From Rhodospirillaceae bacterium (GTDB lineage: Bacteria; Pseudomonadota; Alphaproteobacteria; MPNO01; UBA2964): 64,000 nt of DNA. Below are positions 20,438 through 29,176 of this stretch, piece after piece (within the stretch, counting starts at the first letter, position 1; the number at the start of each line of letters is the position of its first letter). Below the pieces are notes generated by a model. The model did no database searches. It saw only the letters and a list, made by a program, of their open reading frames with translations, and was not told the origin of the DNA. Made by a program: the position numbers and the translations under genes. The stretch is from the NCBI GenBank assembly GCA_002720855.1, contig PBIN01000001.1:1-64000 (forward strand), written 5' to 3'.

Positions 20438-20929
20438 ATGCATCTTGAAGGCTCATGCCATTGCGGCAAGGTAAAGTTTAGCTGCGAGTCACGTACGCCC
20501 TACCCGTTCAACAAATGCTACTGCTCCGTATGCAGGAAGCTCGATGGCGGTGGCGGATACTCAATCAACATCATGGCTGAAACCGACACGCGCGCAATCG
20601 AAGGCGAAGAACATATTAAGGTCTACCGTTCGGCCAAAAATGATCGCGAAGTATACGACGAAGACGGACTCGGCTTTTCACGCCGCAGCTTTTGCAGCCA
20701 CTGCGGCACAATGCTGTGGAATTACAACGAACAGCACGGGCAGTGGTTTTATCCCTTCGCCTCGGCCATCGACACCCCGCTGCCTAAGCCATCTGAATTG
20801 CGTCACATGATGGTCTCGCACAAGGTCGACTGGGTGGAAATAACCGACGACGGAAAGCAGTTCGATCAATATCCCGATGAAGGTATCGAAGACTGGCACA
20901 ATCGGCGGGATTTGTTGGACGAGAATTAG
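20438..20929 (+). CDS. GFA family protein (glutathione-dependent formaldehyde-activating fold)
   Basis: A 163-residue zinc protein of the Mss4/GFA fold. The N-terminal GSCHCGKVKF and the YCSVCRKLDGGG and FCSHCGTMLW knuckles give the Cys pairs that bind zinc. The family name comes from one member reported to catalyse glutathione–formaldehyde adduct formation; most members are of unknown function. The ATG at 20438 is chosen because GGAGA lies eight bases upstream and the conserved N-terminus starts there; the frame opens at 20375. Ten bases separate it from the Sel1 gene. Confidence 0.9.
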   Translation: MHLEGSCHCGKVKFSCESRTPYPFNKCYCSVCRKLDGGGGYSINIMAETDTRAIEGEEHIKVYRSAKNDREVYDEDGLGFSRRSFCSHCGTMLWNYNEQHGQWFYPFASAIDTPLPKPSELRHMMVSHKVDWVEITDDGKQFDQYPDEGIEDWHNRRDLLDEN

Positions 20930-20938
20930 GAAGCTGAC

Positions 20939-21718
20939 ATGCCATTGGAATGGAAATTTAATAGATACATTTTTGTTACTATATTTTTATGCTCATTTGT
21001 ATTTACGGCCACCACCGCAACTGAAGTAAATCAAAGCTCTGAAGCAAATCGAGTTCAAAAAAACATCAATGCCGCCGTAAAAATATTTTTGAATGGCAAA
21101 ATAAGGCAAGGATTTGAACGACTTTTACCATTCGCAGACACCAGAAATCCGAAGGCTATGTTTTACGTTGGACTAGTTTATTCCCGTAATTTATTTCGTC
21201 CGGTAATTTTTGGGGATACTTCAGAAAGAAAACAGACGGAGTACGCGAAAGAGAAAAACTGGATTGGTTTACCTATCAACAATGAGCGTGGATTTCAGCT
21301 GATTAAACAAGCCGCAGATGCTGGTTCAGCGGATGCTTTAGTTTGGATCGGTGGAATGTATTTGGGGGGTATTGTTTTTCCCAAAGATTTAAACGCAGCT
21401 ACAAAGTATTTGAAAAGCGCTGCAAAATTGGGAAAAATGGTTTCATATCGATGGCTCTCTGCGATTTACGCGTCCAACGAGTATTCGAAGCAAAATTTGT
21501 CGGAATCCTACAAAAATTTGTACATTTTTCACAATTGTGTGCCCGGAAACAAAAAGGCGATCTCGGAGAAGTGGAAGATTATCGAAATAACTAGCTTTGG
21601 CTCTCACTCAGGTTTTGATTCAATAAAACTAGATTCAGCAAAAATATTAACCCAGGATTGGATGAAGAAAAATCAAGTACTCTGTGAAAATTTGAAACAA
21701 GATTTTTATGTAAAATAA
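20939..21718 (+). CDS. Sel1-like repeat protein, AT-rich
   Basis: 259 residues with a signal-like N-terminus (YIFVTIFLCSFVFTATTATE). It has at least two Sel1-type repeats: NPKAMFYVGLVYSRN, and AADAGSADALVWIGGMYLGG followed by DLNAATKYLKSAAKLG. Sel1 repeats form solenoids that mediate protein contacts, often in the periplasm. Base composition is visibly more AT-rich than the flanking genes, as is codon use (many AAA, TTT, ATT), which suggests acquisition by transfer. It follows the GFA gene closely but functional linkage is not implied. Confidence 0.8.
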   Translation: MPLEWKFNRYIFVTIFLCSFVFTATTATEVNQSSEANRVQKNINAAVKIFLNGKIRQGFERLLPFADTRNPKAMFYVGLVYSRNLFRPVIFGDTSERKQTEYAKEKNWIGLPINNERGFQLIKQAADAGSADALVWIGGMYLGGIVFPKDLNAATKYLKSAAKLGKMVSYRWLSAIYASNEYSKQNLSESYKNLYIFHNCVPGNKKAISEKWKIIEITSFGSHSGFDSIKLDSAKILTQDWMKKNQVLCENLKQDFYVK

Positions 21719-21773
21719 ATTCAACCGTCGTAGCCATCAAATTTTAAATCTCAAAGATTTTGTTTTCGTCTCA

Positions 21774-22862
21774 ATGACCACCTTCTCAACTCCCCTCACC
21801 GACCAACTCGAAATCGATATACCAATCCTGCTTGCCCCGATGGCCGGCGGACCGACGACACCCGAACTCGTCGGTGCTGTTTCCAACGCCGGTGCCTTTG
21901 GCCAGTTTGGCGCGGCGTATCTCGATGGTGCCGCCATCCACACTGCTGCGGGTAACATTCAGGGAAAAACCAATAAAGGTTTCGGGATTAATTTATTTGT
22001 GCCTGAAGATCCGCCGATCACGGCAGAAGAAACTGCTGCTGCAACAGCTGCGATTGCTGAATACTTCGCGCAGTTCGGCGTTGAGCCACCCGAGAGCGTG
22101 ACCAACGCCATGCCTGATTTTGACGAGCAGGTTGCATCTGTCATTGAGAGTGGCGTCAAGCTGTGCTCGTTTCATCTCGGTCACGGCTCTGAGCGCGCCA
22201 TTACAGGTTTAAAAGATGCAGGCATCGTTACCGCGGCGTCTGCGACATCGGTGGCCGAAGCACAGGAAGCCGAAGCCGCCGGAATCGATTTCATCATTGC
22301 ACAGGGTTCAGAGGCCGGTGGTCATCGCACGACCTGGGTTGGCGATTGGCAGGATTCGATGACCGGCACCATGGGCCTGATTTCACAACTCACTGGTGCT
22401 GTCTCGATCCCAATCATCGCGGCAGGCGGCATTATGGACGGGCGCGGGCTGGCCGCTGCATTAGCGCTTGGTGCGTGTGGCGTCCAGATGGGAACCGCCT
22501 TTCTCACCTGCCCCGAGGCAGGCGTGCATCCGGCCTTTAGGCAAGCGCTACTTGATGTTACGGACGACGCCACTGTCGTAACAAAAACATTCTCGGGCCG
22601 CCCGGCGCGCGGTCTGCGTAATCGTTATATTTCAGAAATGGAGAAGTCCGACGCGCCGATCCTGCCATTCCCCTATCAGAATACCCTCACCGGCGGCATG
22701 CGAGCCGCCGCAACCAAAGCTGCCGATACGGATTTCATGTCGATGTGGTGTGGACAGGCGGCATCGCTCAGCCGGGGCCTGCCAGCCGCCGAACTTATTG
22801 AACAGATTGTTGAGGAGTATCAAGAAGCGGCGAACGCAGCCTTCCATTCATCCATCGGCTGA
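21774..22862 (+). CDS. nitronate monooxygenase (2-nitropropane dioxygenase family)
   Basis: FMN-dependent TIM-barrel enzyme of 362 residues that in characterised members oxidises propionate 3-nitronate or alkyl nitronates. Motifs: LLAPMAGGPTTPELVGAVSN at the N-terminus, QGSEAGGHRTTW containing the catalytic His region, PIIAAGGIMDGRGLAAALALG for FMN phosphate binding, and GVQMGTAFLTCPE. The last feature fits the class I enzymes. The 3' end overlaps the convergent VOC gene by 43 bp. Substrate is inferred from family only. Confidence 0.92.
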   Translation: MTTFSTPLTDQLEIDIPILLAPMAGGPTTPELVGAVSNAGAFGQFGAAYLDGAAIHTAAGNIQGKTNKGFGINLFVPEDPPITAEETAAATAAIAEYFAQFGVEPPESVTNAMPDFDEQVASVIESGVKLCSFHLGHGSERAITGLKDAGIVTAASATSVAEAQEAEAAGIDFIIAQGSEAGGHRTTWVGDWQDSMTGTMGLISQLTGAVSIPIIAAGGIMDGRGLAAALALGACGVQMGTAFLTCPEAGVHPAFRQALLDVTDDATVVTKTFSGRPARGLRNRYISEMEKSDAPILPFPYQNTLTGGMRAAATKAADTDFMSMWCGQAASLSRGLPAAELIEQIVEEYQEAANAAFHSSIG

Positions 22863-23350
22863 TAGGTCGGATCGGCGAGACATTTTTCCTCGCAGGCTTT
22901 CCAGACTTCCTCGTCCGACTTGTCGAAATCGATCAGTTGACGGTGTGGCTGCGCGATATACCAGGGGGTTGCCATATAGACCTCAAGCCTGTTGCCTTCT
23001 GGGTCGCGGAAATAAACCGATAAAGCCGAACCGTGATCGACAGGTTCTATCCCTTCAACACCTGCCGCAACGGCGTGATCATAGGCTTGGCGCACCTGCG
23101 CAAAATCATTCACCCGAAAGGAGATTTGATTGATTGTAGAAGGTTCGCCTTCGTTGCGTGTATCTGCCATGACGATTTGGTGATGCTCTTCAGGGTTGCG
23201 GCTGAGAAACACCAGTGTGTTGCCATCCCTGACCGAGCCACGGTCTGTGACCTTGAAGCCCAGCACGCTGGTATAGAAATCAACCATTCTATCGATATTG
23301 ATGACGTTGATCCCGAGATGGCCAAAACTCATTTCCGGTAAAGAAGCCAT
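22820..23350 (-). CDS. VOC superfamily protein (glyoxalase/extradiol dioxygenase fold)
   Basis: A 176-residue vicinal-oxygen-chelate protein with a paired beta-alpha-beta-beta-beta module: SFGHLGINVINIDRMVDFYT with a candidate metal His, HQIVMADTRNEGE, TINQISFRVNDFAQVRQAYD, and VYFRDPEGNRLEVYMATPW, whose Glu is the usual last ligand. This resembles catechol-type ring-cleavage dioxygenases or glyoxalase-like proteins more than glyoxalase I. The ATG at 23350 is supported by GGAGGGG upstream; the open frame reaches 23485. The 3' end overlaps the nitronate monooxygenase gene. Confidence 0.88.
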   Translation of the reverse strand: MASLPEMSFGHLGINVINIDRMVDFYTSVLGFKVTDRGSVRDGNTLVFLSRNPEEHHQIVMADTRNEGEPSTINQISFRVNDFAQVRQAYDHAVAAGVEGIEPVDHGSALSVYFRDPEGNRLEVYMATPWYIAQPHRQLIDFDKSDEEVWKACEEKCLADPTYQPMDEWKAAFAAS

Positions 23351-23541
23351 TGTCCCCTCCTCCCCATCATTTTTGGATGGAAAACCAATCTTTGTGTTTA
23401 TTCTGACACAATATGGGCCGCGGTAAATGCCCAGATCCCATTGCCTATCGGGAACTGAATAAGTGCTGAGCCCATGTTTACCCAAAGTTAGGCAAATTCT
23501 GGCAAGGTCATAACAACATTTAATGACATTTGGACGATGCT

Positions 23542-23781
23542 ATGACTGATGACCAATCACCGCCTGTCCGGCGCCGTTTAAGCGATCGAATTGTCGATGC
23601 CTTCGATATGGCTTGCAATCAGGGTAATGTCGAAGCGGCCAGTGGCCTCTACCAGACATTGGAGATTGTCCTGACCAATCAGGGTGGTGCCGACAGCACG
23701 GATAAAAGACGCAATATTGACTTTGTTCACGCTGCAGCCGCCAAACTGTTGGCGCTCAAAAGCCAGCAACGCGCAGCCTAA
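23542..23781 (+). CDS. small conserved-looking hypothetical protein
   Basis: 79 residues, MTDDQSPPVRRRLSDRIV to the C-terminus. It is mostly helical and resembles one TPR-like pair (IVDAFDMACNQGNVEAAS, LYQTLEIVLTNQGG). I believe similar short proteins exist in Rhodospirillales but know no function. It has no signal or cysteines. The ATG at 23542 is preferred over a TTG at 23530. It is divergent from the VOC gene, with the promoter likely between 23351 and 23541. Confidence 0.6.
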   Translation: MTDDQSPPVRRRLSDRIVDAFDMACNQGNVEAASGLYQTLEIVLTNQGGADSTDKRRNIDFVHAAAAKLLALKSQQRAA

Positions 23782-23846
23782 TTTTTTTAACTAATTCACG
23801 CAGCGCTTTGCCATGCGCTGCGGGCGACAAGTACGAAAGAAATTGA

Positions 23847-24131
23847 TTAGTTTTTAGTACCGAAGGCGTTTTCGTATTCGCTAACCAAACGATGTTCCTG
23901 GCCGGGTTTGGGTTTCTTGAAACAATTCGGCTCGGCTAATGTCTTGTAACAATATATGGCATCCGGCGGAATTTCCCGACTTTTTAGCCAACCATCTTCG
24001 GTCATACGGCCTTCGGTCCAACCGAATTCTTTCCGAAATCTCTCCACATACGGATTGGAACAACCAATCAGAAAAGTTGTCAGGACAATCGTGACTGCGA
24101 TGATTGATGATGATTTCTTAACATCGGGCAT
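23847..24131 (-). CDS. small putative lipoprotein
   Basis: 94 residues. The signal peptide SSIIAVTIVLTTFLIGC ends in a lipobox (FLIGC), so the mature protein starts at about Cys24. The rest is short and polar with two Cys (IYCYKTLAEPNCFKKP), a pattern I associate with small alphaproteobacterial lipoproteins of unknown role. It lies 80 nt upstream of the asnB stop on the same strand and probably has its own promoter. No partner is evident. Confidence 0.7.
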   Translation of the reverse strand: MPDVKKSSSIIAVTIVLTTFLIGCSNPYVERFRKEFGWTEGRMTEDGWLKSREIPPDAIYCYKTLAEPNCFKKPKPGQEHRLVSEYENAFGTKN

Positions 24132-24211
24132 TTCGGGCCCACCACTAACTCAATGAACTAATGGTTCATCCTAACAGTTCAGCGTAAAGGCTCTGTTAAC
24201 GTTTGGACGAT

Positions 24212-25972
24212 TTATCCGTTTCCCAGGACGGCAAAAACATCGCCGTCAGTTGTTACGCCTTCCACATGCTGACGATGCCAAAGCGCATAAAATAACAACA
24301 CCCAGGCAGCAAATCCGGCGCGGCGGCGCGTGCTTTTAAAAATCGCTTCAACGCGATCAGGGCGACAAAGATCAACAATCCCCGCCTGACCCGCAACCAT
24401 CGGGCCCAATTTTTCGCCTTCGCGGATGATCCACTCGCCTACGGGTACAGTGAAGCCGCGTTTCTTGGCGAATGGTTTGGCTGCCGGTACGACGTCGGAA
24501 AGCCATTTTCGCAAAATCCACTTCCCGATGCGGCCTTTGATTTTCAACGAGTCGGGAAATCGAAAAACAGCGTCCGCAATAGCCGGATCAAGCATTGGGG
24601 TGCGTCCCTCAACACCATGAGACATCAGGCACCTATCAAGTTTAATCAGCAAGTCGTGTGGCAACCAGTCGGCACAATCTGTCGCTTGCGCAGACTGAAG
24701 TGGTGTACGGCCATCGCTGGATGCCACCGTTTCACTCGCGGCGACGCCGCCACGCCAGTCACGTGACTCATCGCGCAAAATTTGCATGCCTTCCAGCGCT
24801 CCTCGCGATCGCATCGCACGGCGATGGCTCCACCAGGGACGGATGGCAGAGCGGTACCGGCCATATCCACCAAAAAGCTCATCGCCGCCTTCGCCGCACA
24901 AAATGACTTTTAGGTCTTCGCCAGCTGTTTTTGCCAGCTTGTAGGTCGGCAGTTCTGCGTAGTCCGCAACGGGGTCATCCATTGCCCGTGTAACCAGAGG
25001 AACCGTCGACCAAAAATCCTGTTCGGTGAAATCTACCTCGATATGTTCTGCGCCAAGAGACTCTGCTATTGCCGCCGCATCGCCGCGTTCATCTACGGCC
25101 CCGGTGTCTGAAAATCCGACCGTAAATGCCCGAACAGGGTGATCGTTTAACCGCGCCATCATCGCAAGTACTGCTGAAGAGTCGATCCCTCCCGACAGGA
25201 ACATTCCAAATGGCACATCGCTTCTTTGATGAACATTGACACTATCCGTCAAGGCAGCTTCTACCCTTTCCAATGCCGTTGCTTCATCCAACTCCTCTGG
25301 GGCACCCAAAGGCAAAGCGGGGCGCTGAAACCGTTTCGCAATTCGGCCAGCCTCAATAATCAATGTTTCCCCCGGTAGAACCCGGAAAATTTTTGACAGA
25401 ACGGTTTCCCGTCCCGTTGTGAATTGCAATTGCAGCAATTCCTCCGCGGCGTTTTTTCTGACATCAGCGGTAACGAGGCCAGAAGCCAACAGCGCTTGCG
25501 GTTCGGAAGCAAATGCAAATCCGAAAGGACCCTCGGTATAATAGAGCTGCTTAATTCCAAATGGATCTCGCGCGAGAACCAGCCGCCGTCGTTCGGGATC
25601 ATGTATCGCAATGGCATACATGCCCCGCAGGTGGCCGGCAAAATCCTCTCCATACTTGTCGTAGAGAACCAATGGCAATTCACAATCGGATTCTGTAGAA
25701 AATGCCACCTCCGGCATGGCCGCTTTCAGTTCGAGATAGTTGTAGATTTCGGCATTCGCGATAAGCGTCGTGCCGTTTTTAAGCCCGAAAGGTTGATCGC
25801 CCGTTTCAAGATCAATGATCGCTAGACGGCGATGAGCCATCCCGACACTGCCATCAAAATACAGACCTGCCCCATCCGGTCCACGATGTTCAAGCGCCTT
25901 CTGCATTGCCTCCACCGCAGCGCGATCGGGTGGTGCACCAGACGCCGTCATAATGCCGTTAATCCCGCACAT
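24212..25972 (-). CDS. asnB: asparagine synthase (glutamine-hydrolysing)-type amidotransferase
   Basis: A class II glutamine amidotransferase fused to an asparagine-synthetase ATP-pyrophosphatase, 586 residues. The N-terminal nucleophile Cys is in MCGINGI after Met removal, with HRGPDGAG and the conserved RLAIIDLETGDQPF. The synthetase P-loop is FGMFLSGGIDSSAVLAMM and the adenylate loop is CGEGGDELFGGYGRYR. Because it is the last gene of a coupled glycosyltransferase operon (TAATG overlap with the preceding GT), it may aminate or amidate a sugar or amino-acid residue of a surface glycan rather than make free asparagine. That role is inference. Confidence 0.88.
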   Translation of the reverse strand: MCGINGIMTASGAPPDRAAVEAMQKALEHRGPDGAGLYFDGSVGMAHRRLAIIDLETGDQPFGLKNGTTLIANAEIYNYLELKAAMPEVAFSTESDCELPLVLYDKYGEDFAGHLRGMYAIAIHDPERRRLVLARDPFGIKQLYYTEGPFGFAFASEPQALLASGLVTADVRKNAAEELLQLQFTTGRETVLSKIFRVLPGETLIIEAGRIAKRFQRPALPLGAPEELDEATALERVEAALTDSVNVHQRSDVPFGMFLSGGIDSSAVLAMMARLNDHPVRAFTVGFSDTGAVDERGDAAAIAESLGAEHIEVDFTEQDFWSTVPLVTRAMDDPVADYAELPTYKLAKTAGEDLKVILCGEGGDELFGGYGRYRSAIRPWWSHRRAMRSRGALEGMQILRDESRDWRGGVAASETVASSDGRTPLQSAQATDCADWLPHDLLIKLDRCLMSHGVEGRTPMLDPAIADAVFRFPDSLKIKGRIGKWILRKWLSDVVPAAKPFAKKRGFTVPVGEWIIREGEKLGPMVAGQAGIVDLCRPDRVEAIFKSTRRRAGFAAWVLLFYALWHRQHVEGVTTDGDVFAVLGNG

Positions 25973-27012
25973 TAATTGACAAGCCTTTCAAACAAGTCGC
26001 GATACCCGCCAACGACCCGCTCTTCCGTAAAGGCGTCTACGTATCTCTTGCGACCCGACACCGCAAGTAGATCGCATAATTCTGCATCGCCCCGAAGTTT
26101 CCGAATGGCGGTGGCCAACGCTGCTACATCTTCATTTGGAACGATCAATCCGGTTTTGGCATCGTCGATTAGTGCGCCAGGCCCTTCACTCGCGGTTGCC
26201 ACGATCGGCGTTGAATGGAGCCAGGACTCGATAATGATATTGCCGAAGGGTTCGTGTCTAGACGAACAAACAAATATATCAGCGGCTGCATAGTAAGGGG
26301 CCGCATCTGGTAGCCAGCCAAGAAATCTTACACGGTTTGCGACACCCAGGGAAAACGCCAGTGCCTTCAGCTCCTGTTCTAACGGTCCATCACCGCCGAG
26401 CCATAGATAATGGTCAGGCAAATCGAGCATGGCCTTTAGCAGAATATCGAAGCCTTTATTTTTATGGAGCCTACCCAATGCAAGCAACAGAGGTGCTTTT
26501 TCAGGTGTATCGAAGTCCGACCGTGATACAGAACGGGCGGTCAAATCAGGAGCAAAATTTGGGATTACGGTAATTTCCTCGGATGGACGTCCATGGCTCT
26601 CGTAAAATTTTGCAAGGTCATCCGTGGTAACAACGAGATGTTCACAATGTTTATAATATTTTGGCGCGTAATATCCTCGAGGTGACCCGAGATGTACGAA
26701 ACGGTGAGCCTTCCGTGGTGATTTTTTGGGAACAAATCGCGTCGGTCTATTCATCCAGCTTACAACGATATCGGGTCCAAAAAGACCGATTTCTCGTCTG
26801 ATTTTATGATGCGTCTTCCAGTCTGCCAAACCGCCAAACGATGCGGTCGCATATTCCACGGATGCCTTGTTTAACAATGATTGTCGATCTTGCGCATATC
26901 GCGTGATAACACGCTGATCAATGTTGGTTTTTTGCAGGGCGACAACCAGGCGACCAAAAAAAGTCTCCGCCCCGCCGGACTCGGCGCCGGCCATCAGATG
27001 CAAAACACGCAT
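25972..27012 (-). CDS. glycosyltransferase family 4 (GT-B fold)
   Basis: A 346-residue GT-B glycosyltransferase. The N-terminal Rossmann half has the glycine-rich acceptor loop MAGAESGGAETFFGRL. The donor half has LLALGRLHKNKGFDILLKAM and the EX7E-type segment SSRHEPFGNIIIESW for nucleotide-sugar binding. The substrate is unknown; LPS core or other surface glycan is likely from context. The ATG at 27012 overlaps the previous gene's TGA (ATGA), and its own TAA overlaps asnB, so translation is coupled on both sides. The open frame extends to 27060. Confidence 0.9.
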   Translation of the reverse strand: MRVLHLMAGAESGGAETFFGRLVVALQKTNIDQRVITRYAQDRQSLLNKASVEYATASFGGLADWKTHHKIRREIGLFGPDIVVSWMNRPTRFVPKKSPRKAHRFVHLGSPRGYYAPKYYKHCEHLVVTTDDLAKFYESHGRPSEEITVIPNFAPDLTARSVSRSDFDTPEKAPLLLALGRLHKNKGFDILLKAMLDLPDHYLWLGGDGPLEQELKALAFSLGVANRVRFLGWLPDAAPYYAAADIFVCSSRHEPFGNIIIESWLHSTPIVATASEGPGALIDDAKTGLIVPNEDVAALATAIRKLRGDAELCDLLAVSGRKRYVDAFTEERVVGGYRDLFERLVN

Positions 27013-28046
27013 CACGAAACCAGCCTTTCGAACGACTCTGCTGCATCGTCCCAGCTCCATTGTCGCTGGATCGCAAGCGCCGCCTGATTATGTTTGCGCC
27101 ACAAGGTGTCGTCCGCAAGCAAGGTAATTGCCGCTTTTGCAAAGTCCTCATCACTGTTCGTGACAAACCCAGTTTGGCCATCGACAATCCGTTCTGCGAC
27201 ACAGCCGATGTCCTGAACAACCGCCGGAACACCGGCAGCCTGCGCTTCGCCAACTGCCAAACAAAACGTCTCGCCCGGGTCGCCTCGATAGAGCAAGACT
27301 CTGGACTCCGAAAATACTTGCGCCAATGCCTCTTTGGAAACCGGTTCGCACAACTTTACGTTCCGATTAGACAATTCAGCGGCCTTTTCCAAAATGGGCT
27401 TCATGTTTTGGCTGCGCGCTTCACCATGCGACCCATAAGTCGAAGTCCCGGAATAAACATGAAGCTCTGCCTCTGGTAATTCGGGAATGACGTAATCGCT
27501 CCAGATATCGAGCAACCAGGAAAGACCACGTTCAGGATTTGACGTAAAGATTGCGCGAGGTGGTGGCAAATTACTGGCGGGCGAGACGGTTCTGAATTCC
27601 TCCGAAATTCCGTATGGAATGATTTCTCTTCCACCATCCGGCGCCCAACCGGGATAGCTGTCCCTGTGAAATTCACCCGAGAAAACTATAGACGGTTTGC
27701 GCCGCCAAATTTTTGAAAGATAGCGATATTTTAGCAAATACTGTGCCGGGTTATGGATCCAGAACACAGTTGATCTGGTATCTGGTGCTTGCGTCAGCAA
27801 CTTGTCGCTTCGGTTGGCAATATAGAGATCGCAATAATCCGGTATACCGTCTGACAATGGCGTCCATTTGACGCCGTTTTTCTCCATCGTCGTTTCGCAT
27901 TTATTGAAGACGCGCACATTATGGCCGCGTTTCGCCAGCGCCACTGCTAACGAAAGGAACGCCGTCTCGGCCCCACCCAATGGTCCACGTTCCAACGACG
28001 CACCGTCGAAAGAGATCCCGTCATCGGCCATGACAATATCCGCCAT
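27012..28046 (-). CDS. glycosyltransferase family 4 (GT-B fold)
   Basis: A 344-residue GT-B enzyme. It has the glycine loop LGGAETAFLSLAVALAKRGH near residue 27, a hinge with IFTSNPERGLSWLLDIW, and the donor-site segment DPGETFCLAVGEAQAAGVP. It is distinct in sequence from its downstream neighbour, so the pair is not a recent duplication. The ATG at 28046 overlaps the heptosyltransferase stop (TGATG). The position between a GT9 and another GT4 suggests sequential sugar additions to one glycan, probably the LPS core. Confidence 0.88.
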   Translation of the reverse strand: MADIVMADDGISFDGASLERGPLGGAETAFLSLAVALAKRGHNVRVFNKCETTMEKNGVKWTPLSDGIPDYCDLYIANRSDKLLTQAPDTRSTVFWIHNPAQYLLKYRYLSKIWRRKPSIVFSGEFHRDSYPGWAPDGGREIIPYGISEEFRTVSPASNLPPPRAIFTSNPERGLSWLLDIWSDYVIPELPEAELHVYSGTSTYGSHGEARSQNMKPILEKAAELSNRNVKLCEPVSKEALAQVFSESRVLLYRGDPGETFCLAVGEAQAAGVPAVVQDIGCVAERIVDGQTGFVTNSDEDFAKAAITLLADDTLWRKHNQAALAIQRQWSWDDAAESFERLVS

Positions 28047-29011
28047 CAACAATCTTTCCCAACGTTCCGGTAAATCGCGCGGGCCGCCTCATAGACTGCT
28101 TCCACGGATAGTCCGGCCATCAAATTTTCAGATGAACGATGATCAAAACTCGGTGCTCCCACGAGTTCGCGATAGGACTCGGAAGATTCCACGACAATAC
28201 AGTGATCTCCCCAAGGACCATAGCGTGCGGGTGGACTTGGTCCAAATAAACCAACTGTCGGCGTCGAAACAGCCGCTGACATGTGCATCAACCCGGAGTC
28301 GTTTCCGACAAATATTGCGCATCTTGATAAGCATGCGGCGACTGTCTGCAAATCAATCTTTCCAACAAGGTCGATGCATTTGCCTTCTCCGAGACCTTCG
28401 AGAACGGGTTGCGCAATTGATCGCTCATTTGCTGCGCCAAAGACCGCGACCCTTGCTCCGGGAATGATCCCTGTAGCGCCTGTTATTTTCTGAACCAACG
28501 CGACAAAATTTTCCGCAGGCCATATTTTAGGCAACCAGTTGGCTGTTACACCAAGCCCGATAACTGGAGTGCCCTCTGGGATCGTATCGGCAACCTGATT
28601 GTCCGCCTGGTCAGATAGCCAGAGTTTTGGGTCTGGTGGCGGGTCAAGGTCTAATAGACCGCCAAGTTCGGTCACCCGATGTATATTGGTGTCAGAATCA
28701 TTCGTTCTCAGTGTTCGCCGTTCACGGGATAAAATTGTCCAGGCGAGCGCGGACGCCCGCAAATCAATAACCAAATCCCAAGAGGTTTTAACGACGTCAG
28801 ACCATAAGGTAATCCAATGAGCCGCGAAGCGTCGCTTCTCGATGGGAATAACTCGTCGGACGCAGGGAATATCCTGAAATAACGGTGCAGGAAGCACACC
28901 GCACGCTACTGTAATCGACGCATTTGGGTGCCTGGAAACGAGATGCGAAAGCAAAGCCGTGGAAAGAACAGCGTCGCCAATACGTGTCGACGTAACGAAA
29001 AGGATATTCAT
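28046..29011 (-). CDS. ADP-heptose:LPS heptosyltransferase family (GT9)
   Basis: A 321-residue GT9 enzyme. The N-terminal MNILFVTSTRIGDAVLSTAL is the typical start of WaaC/WaaF-like proteins. The C-terminal GNDSGLMHMSAAVSTPTVGL followed by FGPSPPARYGPW forms the nucleotide-sugar site. Family members add heptose (or related sugars) to Kdo or to the inner core. It is the first gene of a four-gene operon ending in asnB, with stop/start overlaps throughout. The divergent ygfZ starts 165 nt away, and the promoter should lie in 29012–29176. Confidence 0.9.
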   Translation of the reverse strand: MNILFVTSTRIGDAVLSTALLSHLVSRHPNASITVACGVLPAPLFQDIPCVRRVIPIEKRRFAAHWITLWSDVVKTSWDLVIDLRASALAWTILSRERRTLRTNDSDTNIHRVTELGGLLDLDPPPDPKLWLSDQADNQVADTIPEGTPVIGLGVTANWLPKIWPAENFVALVQKITGATGIIPGARVAVFGAANERSIAQPVLEGLGEGKCIDLVGKIDLQTVAACLSRCAIFVGNDSGLMHMSAAVSTPTVGLFGPSPPARYGPWGDHCIVVESSESYRELVGAPSFDHRSSENLMAGLSVEAVYEAARAIYRNVGKDC

Positions 29012-29176
29012 AGCCTAACAATGGATCTTTCTGAGCCAAGAACCATCGATTACCTCAATTGAATTTCTGTCTCTGTTTGTTACCTTCGACACTTGCTTAT
29101 CAACTACGCTGCTATCACCATTGTGAATAGGAAAATCTTGGACCGGTATATTTGTCGAGCAGAGGCAAATGCATAG

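Noticed and set aside
22820-22862. 43-bp overlap of nitronate monooxygenase and VOC genes as an assembly error
   Set aside because: Both C-termini read as normal ends, and convergent overlaps are common in this window.
24153-24169. ATGAAC/GTTCAT inverted repeat upstream of the 23847 lipoprotein
   Set aside because: Six-base arms with a five-base centre are expected by chance, and the spacing does not fit an SOS box.
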